In this document: positions 52,530 to 62,356 of the stretch, in pieces
How positions within the stretch are numbered: the first letter of the stretch is position 1
Layout: each line of letters begins with the position of its first letter
From: Nitrospirota bacterium
Lineage (GTDB): Bacteria > Nitrospirota > Thermodesulfovibrionia > Thermodesulfovibrionales > UBA1546
Assembly (NCBI GenBank): GCA_009773185.1
Contig: WPIF01000008.1
Coordinates: 62,001-126,000, forward strand
Length of the DNA: 64,000 nucleotides
Direction: 5' to 3'
The notes under the pieces: generated by a model
Seen by the model: only the letters and a program-made list of their open reading frames with translations
Told to the model about the DNA's origin: nothing
Databases searched by the model: none
Position numbers and translations under genes: made by a program

Positions 52530-53627
52530 ATGAAAAAGATTGTTGTAAAAATAGGGAGCAATATACTTGCCGATGAGAAAGAAGGGCTTGATACGAGGCG
52601 CATCTCATCAATAGCATCAGACATATCTGAACTCCAGGATATGGGGTATGCTGTTGTGCTTGTATCTTCAGGAGCTGTTGCTGCCGGAATGAGAAAACTC
52701 GGGTTAAAGGAAAAGCCGAAGGATGTGCAGCTCAAACAGGCCGCGGCAGCAGTAGGGCAGTCAAGCCTTATGTGGGCTTACGAGAAGGGTTTCGGAGAGC
52801 ACGGGAAGAAGGTTGCCCAGATACTTCTTACGCGGGACGATTTCTCTGACAGGGAAAGATATATCAATTCCAAGAACACATTGTTTACATTGCTTCAATA
52901 CGGCATTGTGCCGGTAATCAATGAAAACGATACCGTTGCAACTGACGAAATAAAATTCGGCGACAATGACCATCTTGCCTCTCTGGTTGCAGGGCTTGTT
53001 GAGGCTGAAAGGCTGGTTATACTCTCTGATGTTGAAGGCCTCTGTTCTGCCGACCCGGGGAAAAGCAATAAGGCAGTCCTCATAAAAACAGTTGATGAAA
53101 TAACATCCGGCATTGAAGCCTCTGCCGGAGCCGCAGGGAGCGCTGTCGGCACAGGAGGGATGTATTCAAAGGTTCTCGCTGCAAAAAAAGCCGTGAACAA
53201 CGGAATTACAGTAAATATAATAAGCGGCAAAAAAAGTGGATTGATAATATCCCTGTTAAAAGGGAATTCTCACGGGACCGAGTTCAGGGCCAAGAAAGAA
53301 AGGCTCTCATCAAGGCAGGGCTGGATAGTTTACGGCAGCCGCGCTAAAGGAACTCTTCATCTTGATGCCGGAGCTGTTAAGGCGCTCCTGCACGGGGGGA
53401 AAAGCCTTCTGCCTTCGGGAGTTGTCTCGCTTGACGGTAATTTTGAGACAGGAGACGCTGTTTATTGCGTTGATTCAGCGGAAAAGCGTATTGCGAAAGG
53501 AATAACGAATTATTCTTCCGCTGAGATAAACAAGATAAAAGGCAAAAAGACATCCGAGATAGAGAAGGTTCTTGGTTACAGATACTCTGACGAGGTAATC
53601 CACAGGGACAATCTTGTGGTTTTGTAA
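52530..53627 (+). CDS. proB: Glutamate 5-kinase
   Basis: A 365-residue enzyme phosphorylating glutamate in proline synthesis. The kinase domain starts KKIVVKIGSNILADEKEGLD, and continues LVSSGAVAAGMRKLGL, VINENDTVATDEIKFGDND, and GTGGMYSKVLAAKKAVNNG. A C-terminal PUA domain (about 280-365) is present: RAKGTLHLDAGAVKALLHGG, EIEKVLGYRYSDEVIHRDN. This is the usual obg-proB gene pair; proA is not in the window. Confidence 0.96.
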   Translation: MKKIVVKIGSNILADEKEGLDTRRISSIASDISELQDMGYAVVLVSSGAVAAGMRKLGLKEKPKDVQLKQAAAAVGQSSLMWAYEKGFGEHGKKVAQILLTRDDFSDRERYINSKNTLFTLLQYGIVPVINENDTVATDEIKFGDNDHLASLVAGLVEAERLVILSDVEGLCSADPGKSNKAVLIKTVDEITSGIEASAGAAGSAVGTGGMYSKVLAAKKAVNNGITVNIISGKKSGLIISLLKGNSHGTEFRAKKERLSSRQGWIVYGSRAKGTLHLDAGAVKALLHGGKSLLPSGVVSLDGNFETGDAVYCVDSAEKRIAKGITNYSSAEINKIKGKKTSEIEKVLGYRYSDEVIHRDNLVVL

Positions 53628-53655
53628 GCCTCTCTTTCCTGGGGCATCGATGGGA

Positions 53656-53685
53656 TTGACCGACTCAAAACCTTTCTGCTATAGT
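53656..53685 (+). promoter_or_regulatory. Candidate promoter of the lipoprotein gene at 53748
   Basis: TTGACC (53656-53661), 18 bases, TATAGT (53680-53685), 62 bases before the gene. Confidence 0.55.
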
Positions 53686-53747
53686 CCTGTAACTATCTAA
53701 TAACTGGTTATACGTGAAATTGTAGGCATAGAAAGGAGATCATTAAT

Positions 53748-54248
53748 ATGATGAGTTATAAGAAGCTTTTTTTCTTAATAGCTATGTTAGTAATCATGTT
53801 TGGTTGCGATAAAGCAAGCAAAGGGTTTGTTAAGATAAAAGTTGATTCGACAATCTTGCAGCAACTTAATTCGTTAGATCCAAAAATCATGTTTTTTACC
53901 TCGGCCAAACACCCAATAAAAAATCTATCCGATGTCAAGCTTAAGTCATATACAGAATCTGGCTTTGATTTAGGTTCTGAATTTGGATGGTTTAACTTGG
54001 ATATGGAGTCTCTTTATAAAATCAAGAATATTATGGTTCTGTCTGGGGCAAAGTCCTTTCAAGGCACTAACGAAGTTGGAAGAAGTATCGGAAATGCCTA
54101 TTTTTCAACATTGTTTGCTAAAAACCAGTTTATAGGCAGTAGGGCAATAGCTGATTTGCGTTTTTTTGTTACAACTAGTGATGTGCAAAATTGGCAAGAA
54201 ATAATTCAAACAGGTGGTGGTGTTCAAATTAAATTTTTAACTGATTAA
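53748..54248 (+). CDS. Lipoprotein of unknown function
   Basis: A 166-residue protein with a lipoprotein signal (FFLIAMLVIMFGCDKASKG). The mature part is beta-rich with a helical end (GSRAIADLRFFVTTSDVQNW). AAAGGAGAT precedes the ATG. AT-rich, in an accessory patch between proB and the DUF4416 gene. No family recognised. Confidence 0.65.
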   Translation: MMSYKKLFFLIAMLVIMFGCDKASKGFVKIKVDSTILQQLNSLDPKIMFFTSAKHPIKNLSDVKLKSYTESGFDLGSEFGWFNLDMESLYKIKNIMVLSGAKSFQGTNEVGRSIGNAYFSTLFAKNQFIGSRAIADLRFFVTTSDVQNWQEIIQTGGGVQIKFLTD

Positions 54249-54398
54249 CTGCTGCATTAGCGGTAATCAATTAGGGAGACATGTTGCGCTCAAGAATAAA
54301 AGTCGCAAAAAAGAAGGGCAAAATGTGAGATATATAGATATTGATCTAAAGATGACTAATATCAGAATCCGCATTTTAGTCATTAGAAAAGAATCAAA

Positions 54399-55109
54399 AT
54401 GATAGGGGTGTTCGTTAGACTTGTGGCGCTGTGTCTGATAGTTTACTGCGCTCTTGCTGTTCTGGATAGCGACAAGAAACCATCATCACTTCAATCACGT
54501 TTGCAGCAACATCTTGCACTTCATACCACATTACCGAAATCAAATACGCATGTACACAAAGGCGGTGTTGTCATAATTGACATGGATACAGAGTTATACT
54601 ACCCCATGTCCTTATCAGCCAAAAATATTTTATCAATCTTCACATTAAGTACGTCTATTTACGCAAAAAAAAGTTCAGAGGCTAAGACGATCGCATTTAT
54701 TTCTCGATTGACGGAACCTGTGGCGCGATATTATGGCGGCATCAGTATTTCTGGGACGCGCGATTCGAATGACCCACTCTATTTACTTCACCAAAATAAC
54801 GGAAAATCGATCAATGTCGTGAAAGAGAACATTGAAGTCGTAATTGTGGATGTAGAGACACGGTCCATAATCAATCGAACTATAATTGAAGGATCATCTC
54901 CCGGCTTATTAGCAGATAAGATTAGCGAGTTCAAGAAGATGGGAGAAAACAGTTATGTCCTTCTTATGTCAGAAGGGCGCACATCAAATACGACGTGGCA
55001 TGTGGTTTATTGCAAGAAAACCCCCTGTGGAGTTGCTGTAGGTGAATATTCCGCGTATGACACTGCTATCCGGGAGTTTCTCGAATCGACCCAAGGGGCA
55101 GGAAAATAG
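54399..55109 (+). CDS. Hypothetical membrane-anchored or secreted protein
   Basis: A 236-residue protein with a hydrophobic N terminus (FVRLVALCLIVYCALAVL) and a mixed alpha/beta remainder (GGVVIIDMDTELYYPMSLSA, NIEVVIVDVETRSIINRTII, NSYVLLMSEGRTSNTTWHVV). No convincing ribosome binding site precedes the ATG, and no family is recognised. The two cysteines in CKKTPCG may pair. Confidence 0.55.
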   Translation: MIGVFVRLVALCLIVYCALAVLDSDKKPSSLQSRLQQHLALHTTLPKSNTHVHKGGVVIIDMDTELYYPMSLSAKNILSIFTLSTSIYAKKSSEAKTIAFISRLTEPVARYYGGISISGTRDSNDPLYLLHQNNGKSINVVKENIEVVIVDVETRSIINRTIIEGSSPGLLADKISEFKKMGENSYVLLMSEGRTSNTTWHVVYCKKTPCGVAVGEYSAYDTAIREFLESTQGAGK

Positions 55110-55242
55110 AGTCAGGGAAAACAGAAAATAGGATCAGTGCCCGTTAAAAAACAGACGACTGCCCAACCAGTCGTTCCAGCGGCCAAGCCGCTGAACTCAT
55201 TGTTGGCAGAGAACATAGGAACTTCAAAAGGGAGAAGAAGAT

Positions 55243-55671
55243 ATGGGAACAGCGTTACTTGTGACCTTGGAAGAGACAATGCGCGATTCGGCACTTCAGA
55301 CACGGGGAGATAGAAAACTGTTAGTGACAGAGTTGTATGCCACAAAAGAAGAGGAGGCCACGGAGGTTATTTGGTCCCACGCAGCCCTCTCCGGCAAATG
55401 CCCGGTGCAGTTGATGAAAGACACAGAGTCTGCGGTCTTCACTCAAGTGGCGAAACAGACGCGCCATCTGCATAGGATCGGTACGGAGATATACTTCTTG
55501 GTACGGGGGACTATGGTCATTGAGATTGAAGGGGCTGGGTATCGCCTGAAGGAAGGTGACATGATGGTGGTGAACCCTGGAGCGTTCCACGAAGTTAAGA
55601 GAGACGGAGAGTTTTTGTGTCGAGTCCTCACAGTCAACTGCGGTGGGCCAAACGACAGGTACGAGCAATGA
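55243..55671 (+). CDS. Cupin-domain protein
   Basis: A 142-residue single cupin. The metal-site motifs are HLHRIGTEIYFLVRG (His, His, Glu) and GDMMVVNPGAFHEVKRDGE (His). Substrate unknown; small cupins include isomerases, dioxygenases and sugar-binding proteins. GGGAGAAGA precedes the ATG. It overlaps the next gene (ATGA), suggesting co-expression. Confidence 0.85.
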   Translation: MGTALLVTLEETMRDSALQTRGDRKLLVTELYATKEEEATEVIWSHAALSGKCPVQLMKDTESAVFTQVAKQTRHLHRIGTEIYFLVRGTMVIEIEGAGYRLKEGDMMVVNPGAFHEVKRDGEFLCRVLTVNCGGPNDRYEQ

Positions 55672-56171
55672 TGCGAAAGGCAAAAACTGAAGTCACAAGC
55701 GACATTATGCTTAAAGGTTCAGCCGATCTCGGTCGCAGGATTGAGCTTCTTGCGGCTCTCTATACCAAAGCAGAAGAAAAGGTAAATCATTCTGACATGT
55801 TTAGACAAAGGAATATGAACTACAGTATGGTGATATTTGGCGCGCTCATGACTGTAGGGATAAAGCTCGACGACCTTCTTTCTCGCGCTATTGTTTCCGG
55901 TACTCTTTTCGCCTTAACGGTTATCTTCTGCTTCTGGGATCGTCGTTGGCACAAGACGAAACATGGGTGGGACTATTCCAGTAGCATCTACTACAAGAAG
56001 ATGGAAGAAATGGTCAATGAACCCAATAACGACATTACCTATAAGTTGTACTACGTGGAAGGAGAGCGATCTGCGGAATGGTTCAGTTTTCAGCCTGTTG
56101 TTTTTTACTTCTTGATTATTGCGTCTCTAACATCGTTCTTTCTTTTCAGTTTGCTGAAGGTAATGCCATGA
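55668..56171 (+). CDS. Small multi-span membrane protein, SLATT-like
   Basis: A 167-residue protein with a helical N-terminal domain (RRIELLAALYTKAEEKVNHS), two hydrophobic segments in the middle (YSMVIFGALMTVGIKL; VSGTLFALTVIFCFW) and one at the C terminus (VVFYFLIIASLTSFFLFSLL). A helical domain followed by paired spans recalls SLATT-type effectors of defence systems, but I cannot confirm this by motif. Start ATG 55668 overlaps the cupin stop; a longer frame from 55617 lies inside the cupin gene. Confidence 0.6.
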   Translation: MMRKAKTEVTSDIMLKGSADLGRRIELLAALYTKAEEKVNHSDMFRQRNMNYSMVIFGALMTVGIKLDDLLSRAIVSGTLFALTVIFCFWDRRWHKTKHGWDYSSSIYYKKMEEMVNEPNNDITYKLYYVEGERSAEWFSFQPVVFYFLIIASLTSFFLFSLLKVMP

Positions 56172-56267
56172 TGCCGAACCAAACATAACCATAGGGACAC
56201 TTACCGTATTATTATTTCTTCTTCTTGGGACGGCCTCATTTCTATTGAAAAATGCTATAATTTGAAC

Positions 56268-56529
56268 ATGATTACTGAACGCGATAAAAAAATAATTTAT
56301 GAAATTTCAAAGAAATACCGTGCAAAACGAGTTCTACTTTTTGGGTCCAGCTTGAAACCTGAAAGAGAAAGCCGCGATATTGACATTGCAGTGGAAGGAA
56401 TCTTACCAAAGGATTTTTTCAGCTATTACGGCGACCTTATGCTTTCTTTGTCAAAACCTGTTGATATAATAGATATTTCGGGAACATCTAAATTTATTAA
56501 ATTGATACTCAAAGAGGGAGTTCTTCTCT

Positions 56530-56537
<8 letters not shown>
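56268..56537 (+). CDS. MNT-type nucleotidyltransferase antitoxin
   Basis: An 89-residue minimal nucleotidyltransferase: VLLFGSSLKPERESRDIDIAV matches G-S-x9-D-x-D, and PVDIIDISG supplies the third acidic strand. It overlaps by 8 bp a HEPN-type gene that carries an early stop codon. Start ATG 56268; TTG 56262 is possible. Confidence 0.82.
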
Positions 56538-56946
<409 letters not shown>

Positions 56947-56976
56947 CCACGCCCTGAGCTTTGGTGTTGTAAATGC

Positions 56977-57501
56977 CTATTTCTTTAGTTTCAGAAACCC
57001 TCTTGCCTTTAAAAACATATCAATACAATTTTTTTCCTGATAGTCTGAATATGTAAATATGTTCGGCACAAATGTCCTGTCTTTTTCTCTGTACAGAAGA
57101 GAGACCTCTCCGTAAATCCCCTTGCCGAGGTAAAGCCTGTGTGAATAGCCCTTTGTTGTGGCAAGGACGACATTTGCAAGAGTAAGATAGCCGGGGTCAA
57201 TGTTTACCCTGCGTTTTCCATCAACAGACAGGGAGTCCTCTATGCTGTTAGTTTTAAGTTTGATATCAACGATATCTTCGTGATTTATCAGGTTTCCGAA
57301 GAATATAAAAATCCTCTTTATCGGCGAGCCGAGTTCTTCTTTGTAATAATCTGAATGGTCCCAGTTTACCGGAGAGGTTTCCATAAGGGAAGGGCCGAAT
57401 AAATCCAGAAGGGTTTTCTTTGTTTTTTCAAAGCACTCATTTTCAGAATAAAGGATTCCGGTAAAAAGGAGTGCGGGTCCGGGAGAATGCGGCTTGCCCA
57501 T
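56977..57501 (-). CDS. DUF4416 family protein
   Basis: A 174-residue protein: PGPALLFTGILYSENECFEK, SPVNWDHSDYYKEELGSPIK, NIDPGYLTLANVVLATTKGY and RLYLGKGIYGEVSLLY are the usual conserved blocks of DUF4416. It is common in Nitrospirota and deltaproteobacterial-type genomes; function unknown. It follows the TlpA-like gene by 8 bases and may be co-transcribed with it. Confidence 0.88.
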   Translation of the reverse strand: MGKPHSPGPALLFTGILYSENECFEKTKKTLLDLFGPSLMETSPVNWDHSDYYKEELGSPIKRIFIFFGNLINHEDIVDIKLKTNSIEDSLSVDGKRRVNIDPGYLTLANVVLATTKGYSHRLYLGKGIYGEVSLLYREKDRTFVPNIFTYSDYQEKNCIDMFLKARGFLKLKK

Positions 57502-57509
57502 GAGATGAA

Positions 57510-58046
57510 CTATTCCTTAAGCAGTCTTGATATCAATTCCAATGCCTCGGGAGAGTCCCACTGATAGGGGCCGATAATCTTTTCCCTGAGGATGCCTTTT
57601 TTATCTATGATATATGTTTCGGGAACGCCTGTCAGGCCATAGGCCTTGGCTGTTTGCCCTTCCTTATCAAGCATCAGGGGAAAATTAAATCTATTCTGTT
57701 TGAGATAATTAATCCCGGCTTGCGGGTCGTCCCTGAAAAGGATTGTCAGCATGACAAAATCCTTGTTATCCGTGAAGCGCTTAAAGAGTCCCTCTATAGA
57801 CGGCATTTCTTCCCTGCATGGCTGGCACCATGTGGCCCAGAAATTAATAAACAGAACCTTGCCCTTTAAATCAGCAAGAGACAGCTTTCTGCTGGTTACC
57901 GCATCTGCAACTTCAAGATTCGGAGCAGGCAATCCTACGGTTGCTAAGGGTTCTTTCTTTCCTGTATCACGCTGACTTATAAAATAGACTATCAGGGATA
58001 GCCCCATGAGAAGGAGTGCTGTCAATATTAGACTTTTTTTCTTCAA
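57510..58046 (-). CDS. TlpA/ResA-like thioredoxin-fold protein
   Basis: A 178-residue protein with an N-terminal anchor (SLILTALLLMGLSLIVYFI) and a thioredoxin fold. The redox motif is in NFWATWCQPCREEMPSIEGL, and the cis-proline region is in GLTGVPETYIIDKKGILRE. Such proteins reduce disulfides outside the cytoplasm, often for cytochrome c maturation. Downstream of clpC by 44 bases. Confidence 0.92.
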   Translation of the reverse strand: MKKKSLILTALLLMGLSLIVYFISQRDTGKKEPLATVGLPAPNLEVADAVTSRKLSLADLKGKVLFINFWATWCQPCREEMPSIEGLFKRFTDNKDFVMLTILFRDDPQAGINYLKQNRFNFPLMLDKEGQTAKAYGLTGVPETYIIDKKGILREKIIGPYQWDSPEALELISRLLKE

Positions 58047-58090
58047 TGTTTAAAACTCCAGATGAAAATTACGAAGGCTTTTAAGTGGTG

Positions 58091-60532
58091 TTAATTTACT
58101 CCTGAAAGTACCTGGGCTTCCTCAGCCTCAACAAAGACCGGGGTTTCAGCCTCAAGAACAACCTTTATTTTATGGACGCCTTTAAATCTGCCCTTGAGAA
58201 TCTCTTCGGACAATGGGTCCTCTATCACTTTCTGCAGCGCTCTTCTCATCGGCCGTGCGCCATAATTAGGCTGATAATATTTCTTCAGTATCCACTCCTT
58301 AACTGACTGGTCTAATTCTACCAGAATTCCCTGCTCTATCAGCTGCCTGTTGGTTTCATTTACCAGCAGGTCTATAATTGAGAAGAGGTGCTCTTTTTCC
58401 AGAGGATGGAAAACAACTATTTCATCTACACGGTTAAGGAATTCAGGGTTGAAGGTCTTCTTGAGTTCAATCAGCACGTTGTCTTTTATGTTCTGATAAA
58501 CATCTTCTGAGGCGGTCCTCTGGAAACCCATCGGCGTTGCCTTTTCAATTATCCTTGCTCCGACATTTGAGGTCATAATTATTACTGCGTTTTTAAAATC
58601 AACTTTTCTGCCGAAGCTGTCTGTAAGGACTCCCTCGTCAAGCACCTGAAGCAGTATATTGAATATATCAGGATGTGCCTTCTCAATCTCGTCAAAGAGC
58701 ACAACAGAGTACGGGCGTTTCCTTATCTTTTCTGTCAGCTGCCCGCCTTCCTCGTAGCCGACATAACCCGGAGGCGCGCCTGTCAGCTTTGAAACGTTAA
58801 ATTTTTCCATGTATTCCGACATATCTATCTTCACGAGCGCATTTTCATCATTAAACAGGAATCCCGCAAGTGCCTTTGCAAGCTCTGTTTTTCCAACGCC
58901 TGTGGGGCCCAGGAAGAAGAATGAGCCAATCGGCTTTTTCTTGTTTTTTAATCCGGCCCTTGATCTTCTTATGGCCTTTGATATGGCCTTTATCGCTTCT
59001 TCCTGCGCAATTATTCTGTTATGGATGACTTCTTCCATCTTCAGGAGTTTTTCGGTTTCCTTTTCTTCAAGTTTCAGAAGCGGAATGCCTGTCATCTTGG
59101 AAACCGTATAGCTAATATCATCTTCTTTAACAACAGGGATTTCCTTGTTCAGGTTGTCTTTCCACTGCTTCATGACCTGCTCATACAGTTTCTTGAGTTT
59201 TTCTTCCTCGTTTCGTATGGATGCGGCTTTTTCAATATCATGCAGTTTTACGTAGAGATTTTTTTCCCGTGAGAGGCGTGATATGTCATGCTCTAATTCC
59301 TTTATTTCCAGCGGAGGCGTATAGCGTTTAAGCTTTACCCTGGCGCCTGTCTCATCAATAACATCAATTGCCTTATCAGGCAGGTGCCTGTCTGCAATAT
59401 ATCTGTCCGATAATTTTGCTGCTGCGCTTATGGCATCATCGCTCATCTTTACCCTGTGGTGTGTCTCGTATCTGCTTCTCAATCCCAGAAGGATATCTAC
59501 TGTTTCCTCTACTGTTGGGGATTCAACCTGGATTGGCTGGAACCTTCTCTCCAGGGCGCCGTCTTTTTCCACATATTTCCTGTACTCGTCAGGCGTTGTT
59601 GCTCCAATGCATTGAATCTCGCCCCGGGACAGGGCAGGCTTGAGCATGCTTGATGCATCTACGGAGCCTTCTGCCGCTCCTGCGCCTATAAGGGTATGAA
59701 GTTCATCAATGAAGAGGATTACGTTGTCGGAATGAATTATCTCCTTCATCACAATTTTGAGCCTTTCCTCAAACTGCCCCCTGTATTTTGTGCCTGCTAT
59801 CAGTGCGCCCAGGTCGAGAGATACGATGCGTTTTCCCATGAGATTTTCCGGCACGTCACCCAGGATAATCTTCTGTGCGAGGCCTTCAACGATTGCTGTT
59901 TTGCCTACGCCCGGCTCTCCGATTATCACCGGATTATTTTTTATTCTTCTGCCCAGTATCTGGAGCACGCGTTCGATCTCATCCTCTCTGCCGATTACCG
60001 GATCGAGCTTGCCTTCCTTTGCCATCAGGGTCAGGTCTCTGCCGAACTCATCAAGGGCAGGGGTAGAGCTTCTCTCTTTTATTGTGTGCGGCTGGGCCCT
60101 CATCGAGAAGTTTATTGCAAGTTGTCTTGCAGCCAGGAGGTTTGCTCCAAAACTGCGCAGCGTCCTGCCTGCTATGCCTTCGTCTTCCCTCAGGATGCCG
60201 AGCAACAGGTGTTCGCTGCCGATGTAACTATGGCCGATAAGCCTTGCCTCTTCTACGGCAAGCTCAAGGACTTTTTTGGCGCGCGGAGTAAAAGGTATGT
60301 CGCCGAATGTAAGCACATTTGTGCCGTAAGGGAGTTTTCTCTCTATTTCCATGCGCACTTCTTCTATTGAAATGCCCATCTTTTTAATTATTGCAGCGCT
60401 GATGCCTTCTTCTTCCCTGAGAAGGGCGAGGAGAAGATGTTCTGTCCCGAGGTAATCATTCTGCCGTTTTTCGGCTTCTTCTCTTGCGTAGATTATTACT
60501 TTTCTGCCGCGTTCTGTAAACTTCTCAAACAT
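58091..60532 (-). CDS. clpC: ATP-dependent Clp protease ATP-binding subunit ClpC
   Basis: An 813-residue AAA+ unfoldase. Two ClpN repeats occupy residues 1-145 (FTERGRKVIIYAREEAEKR, FTPRAKKVLELAVEEARLIG). The first AAA+ domain has GEPGVGKTAIVEGLAQ and LFIDELHTLIGAG. A UVR motif lies in KLHDIEKAASIRNEEEKLKK. The second AAA+ domain has LGPTGVGKTELAKALAGF and VVLFDEIEKAHPDIFNILLQ. The UVR motif identifies ClpC rather than ClpA. It feeds substrates to ClpP. Promoter at 60570-60598; AAGGAG precedes the ATG. Confidence 0.97.
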   Translation of the reverse strand: MFEKFTERGRKVIIYAREEAEKRQNDYLGTEHLLLALLREEEGISAAIIKKMGISIEEVRMEIERKLPYGTNVLTFGDIPFTPRAKKVLELAVEEARLIGHSYIGSEHLLLGILREDEGIAGRTLRSFGANLLAARQLAINFSMRAQPHTIKERSSTPALDEFGRDLTLMAKEGKLDPVIGREDEIERVLQILGRRIKNNPVIIGEPGVGKTAIVEGLAQKIILGDVPENLMGKRIVSLDLGALIAGTKYRGQFEERLKIVMKEIIHSDNVILFIDELHTLIGAGAAEGSVDASSMLKPALSRGEIQCIGATTPDEYRKYVEKDGALERRFQPIQVESPTVEETVDILLGLRSRYETHHRVKMSDDAISAAAKLSDRYIADRHLPDKAIDVIDETGARVKLKRYTPPLEIKELEHDISRLSREKNLYVKLHDIEKAASIRNEEEKLKKLYEQVMKQWKDNLNKEIPVVKEDDISYTVSKMTGIPLLKLEEKETEKLLKMEEVIHNRIIAQEEAIKAISKAIRRSRAGLKNKKKPIGSFFFLGPTGVGKTELAKALAGFLFNDENALVKIDMSEYMEKFNVSKLTGAPPGYVGYEEGGQLTEKIRKRPYSVVLFDEIEKAHPDIFNILLQVLDEGVLTDSFGRKVDFKNAVIIMTSNVGARIIEKATPMGFQRTASEDVYQNIKDNVLIELKKTFNPEFLNRVDEIVVFHPLEKEHLFSIIDLLVNETNRQLIEQGILVELDQSVKEWILKKYYQPNYGARPMRRALQKVIEDPLSEEILKGRFKGVHKIKVVLEAETPVFVEAEEAQVLSGVN

Positions 60533-60569
60533 TTAAGTCTCCTTAAGAAGTTTCATTCTTCTTAATTAA

Positions 60570-60598
60570 ATGATACTTTTTTTACGGATGAAAGTCAA
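60570..60598 (-). promoter_or_regulatory. Candidate promoter of clpC
   Basis: Minus strand: TTGACT (60593-60598), 17 bases, TATCAT (60570-60575), about 40 bases before the clpC start. No CtsR-type direct repeats or CIRCE element were noticed. Confidence 0.6.
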
Positions 60599-60664
60599 CA
60601 TCCACGCAAAAATTTTCAATGGACCAAATCTTCTGTCCCGGGTTTGGTTATAAGTGAAAGCTTT

Positions 60665-61405
60665 CTAGTTCTCTGCCGTATAGTTTATGAGATATTTGGC
60701 GGCCACTGCTGCAAGAGAAGAGGCGGCAGGCAAACCCTGTTTCAGCGAGCGCAGTGTATCAAAATCAGACTTCCAGACAACATCGCCGGGGGCAATCAGG
60801 CAAACGCTGCCGGGTTCATGCTTTATATAGAGCCTGCCTTCTCTGAAATAATAATGGTCTTCTTTATTCACCTCAGTGATATATGAGCGCATGAATGGAG
60901 AAAAATCTCCGGGCCTGAACCAGAGTTTAATTTCCCGCTCAGCCTCGTCATTTGCAGCAGAGGCATGAATAAGATTATCCATCCGTTCGCCGATGTCATT
61001 ACCCTCAGCGTCCTTCAGGGGAACAACTGTGCCCAATGCGCGGATGCATCCTGGTTTTTTTTCCCGGGCAACATGCGGATTCGTAGGCCCGCAGATATCA
61101 CGCATCTTTTTTACTGCATCCTGGCCCTGATAAACAAGCGCTATTACCCTGCGCCTCTCGGGCGCATCAGGGTAATGCAGCAGCCCCATGATGTATTCTA
61201 TCAGTGAAGGATAAAATACTTTTCCCCGGTGTTCCGCATAGTGTTCCTCCGCGAGCATCCTGCTTACATGGACTATCTTTGCCCCGGCAAAGCGCAAGCC
61301 GGTATGAAATTCTGAAAGCTGGGAAAGCACGTATCCTGTCAATGAATTTTTAAGGGCATCAGGTTTGATCAATACAAGTGTCTGCTCTATTTCTTTTTTA
61401 TGCAT
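60665..61405 (-). CDS. ndk: Nucleoside-diphosphate kinase-like protein, extended
   Basis: A 246-residue protein. Residues 1-165 follow nucleoside-diphosphate kinase: TLVLIKPDALKNSLTGYVLS, FYPSLIEYIMG, and the catalytic-histidine region RMDNLIHASAANDEAEREI, with His in NxxHAS where HGS is usual. There is an insertion between VIALVYQGQDAVKKMRDICG and the catalytic segment. About 80 extra C-terminal residues (DHYYFREGRLYIKHEPGSVC) have no clear match. The core residues suggest that it is active. It follows mdh by 24 bases. Confidence 0.85.
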   Translation of the reverse strand: MHKKEIEQTLVLIKPDALKNSLTGYVLSQLSEFHTGLRFAGAKIVHVSRMLAEEHYAEHRGKVFYPSLIEYIMGLLHYPDAPERRRVIALVYQGQDAVKKMRDICGPTNPHVAREKKPGCIRALGTVVPLKDAEGNDIGERMDNLIHASAANDEAEREIKLWFRPGDFSPFMRSYITEVNKEDHYYFREGRLYIKHEPGSVCLIAPGDVVWKSDFDTLRSLKQGLPAASSLAAVAAKYLINYTAEN

Positions 61406-61429
61406 ACAAAGGTTCCTTCCTCATAGTTT

Positions 61430-62356
61430 TTATATTGAAAGTTTTTTGATGAGTTTTTTTACGGATTTACATGACTCTCTGAGCCGGGCCTTTTCATCTT
61501 TTGTGAGTTTTACCTCGACTATTTTTTCAACCCCGTCTTTGCCGAGGACCACCGGCACGCCCAGATAAATGTCTTTGATTCCGTATTCGCCATTGAGGTA
61601 TGCAGCGCATGGCAACATGCGCTTTTCATCAAGGAGTATTGACTTGATCATCTGAAACGCAGCGGCGGACGGGGCATAATAGGCGCTTCCTGATTTTAGC
61701 AGGCTTACTATTTCAGCGCCGCCGTTTCTTGTGCGGTGTATGAGCGCCTCGATAGTTTTTCTTTTCAGCAGCTCGGTGACCGGTATCCCCTTCGCAGTAG
61801 TAAACCTCGGCAGCGGAACCATCTGGTCGCCGTGCCCTCCGAGCACGATTGCCTCTATGTCTTCAGGCGATATATTCAGTTCCCATGCAAGAAATGTCCT
61901 TAATCTCGATGAATCAAGTATTCCTCCCATTCCCATGACGCGCCTGCATGAAAACTCTGTGGTCTTCCAGGCAAGCTGCGCCATTACATCCATTGGATTT
62001 GTTACGACGATTATGATGGCATCGGGCGAGGCCTTTGCGATTGCACCGGATGCCGCCCTGATAACATCAGCATTTGCATGAAGCAGGTCGTCCCTCGACA
62101 TATTAGGCTTTCTTGGGAAGCCCGCAGTGATAAGGACGACATCAGATGCCCCTGTATCAGCATAATTATTGGTCCCTTTTACCGAAGACGGCGAATTCCA
62201 GAGCGGACATGCCTCTGCGATATCGAGCGCTTTGCCCTGCGGCATTCCTTCTGCGATGTCAAAAAGCATAATATCAGCAAAGCCTGCCTGGGCAATCAGC
62301 TGCGCTGTCGAAGCGCCTACGTTTCCTGCGCCAATTATGGATACTTTTTTCCTCAT
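61430..62356 (-). CDS. mdh: Malate dehydrogenase
   Basis: A 308-residue NAD-dependent dehydrogenase of the LDH-like MDH group. Nucleotide site SIIGAGNVGASTAQLIAQAG, then LITAGFPRKPNMSRDDLLHA with the substrate arginines, VVTNPMDVMAQLAWK, the catalytic histidine in LGGHGDQMVPLPRFTT. The Arg in GFPRK favours malate over lactate. It serves the tricarboxylic acid cycle (oxidative or reductive). It has a consensus promoter at 62479-62507. Confidence 0.95.
   Translation of the reverse strand: MRKKVSIIGAGNVGASTAQLIAQAGFADIMLFDIAEGMPQGKALDIAEACPLWNSPSSVKGTNNYADTGASDVVLITAGFPRKPNMSRDDLLHANADVIRAASGAIAKASPDAIIIVVTNPMDVMAQLAWKTTEFSCRRVMGMGGILDSSRLRTFLAWELNISPEDIEAIVLGGHGDQMVPLPRFTTAKGIPVTELLKRKTIEALIHRTRNGGAEIVSLLKSGSAYYAPSAAAFQMIKSILLDEKRMLPCAAYLNGEYGIKDIYLGVPVVLGKDGVEKIVEVKLTKDEKARLRESCKSVKKLIKKLSI

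Noticed and set aside
59696-60370. A 224-codon plus-strand ORF opposite clpC
   Set aside because: It is an antisense shadow of the ClpC coding frame, with no ribosome binding site and no family pattern.
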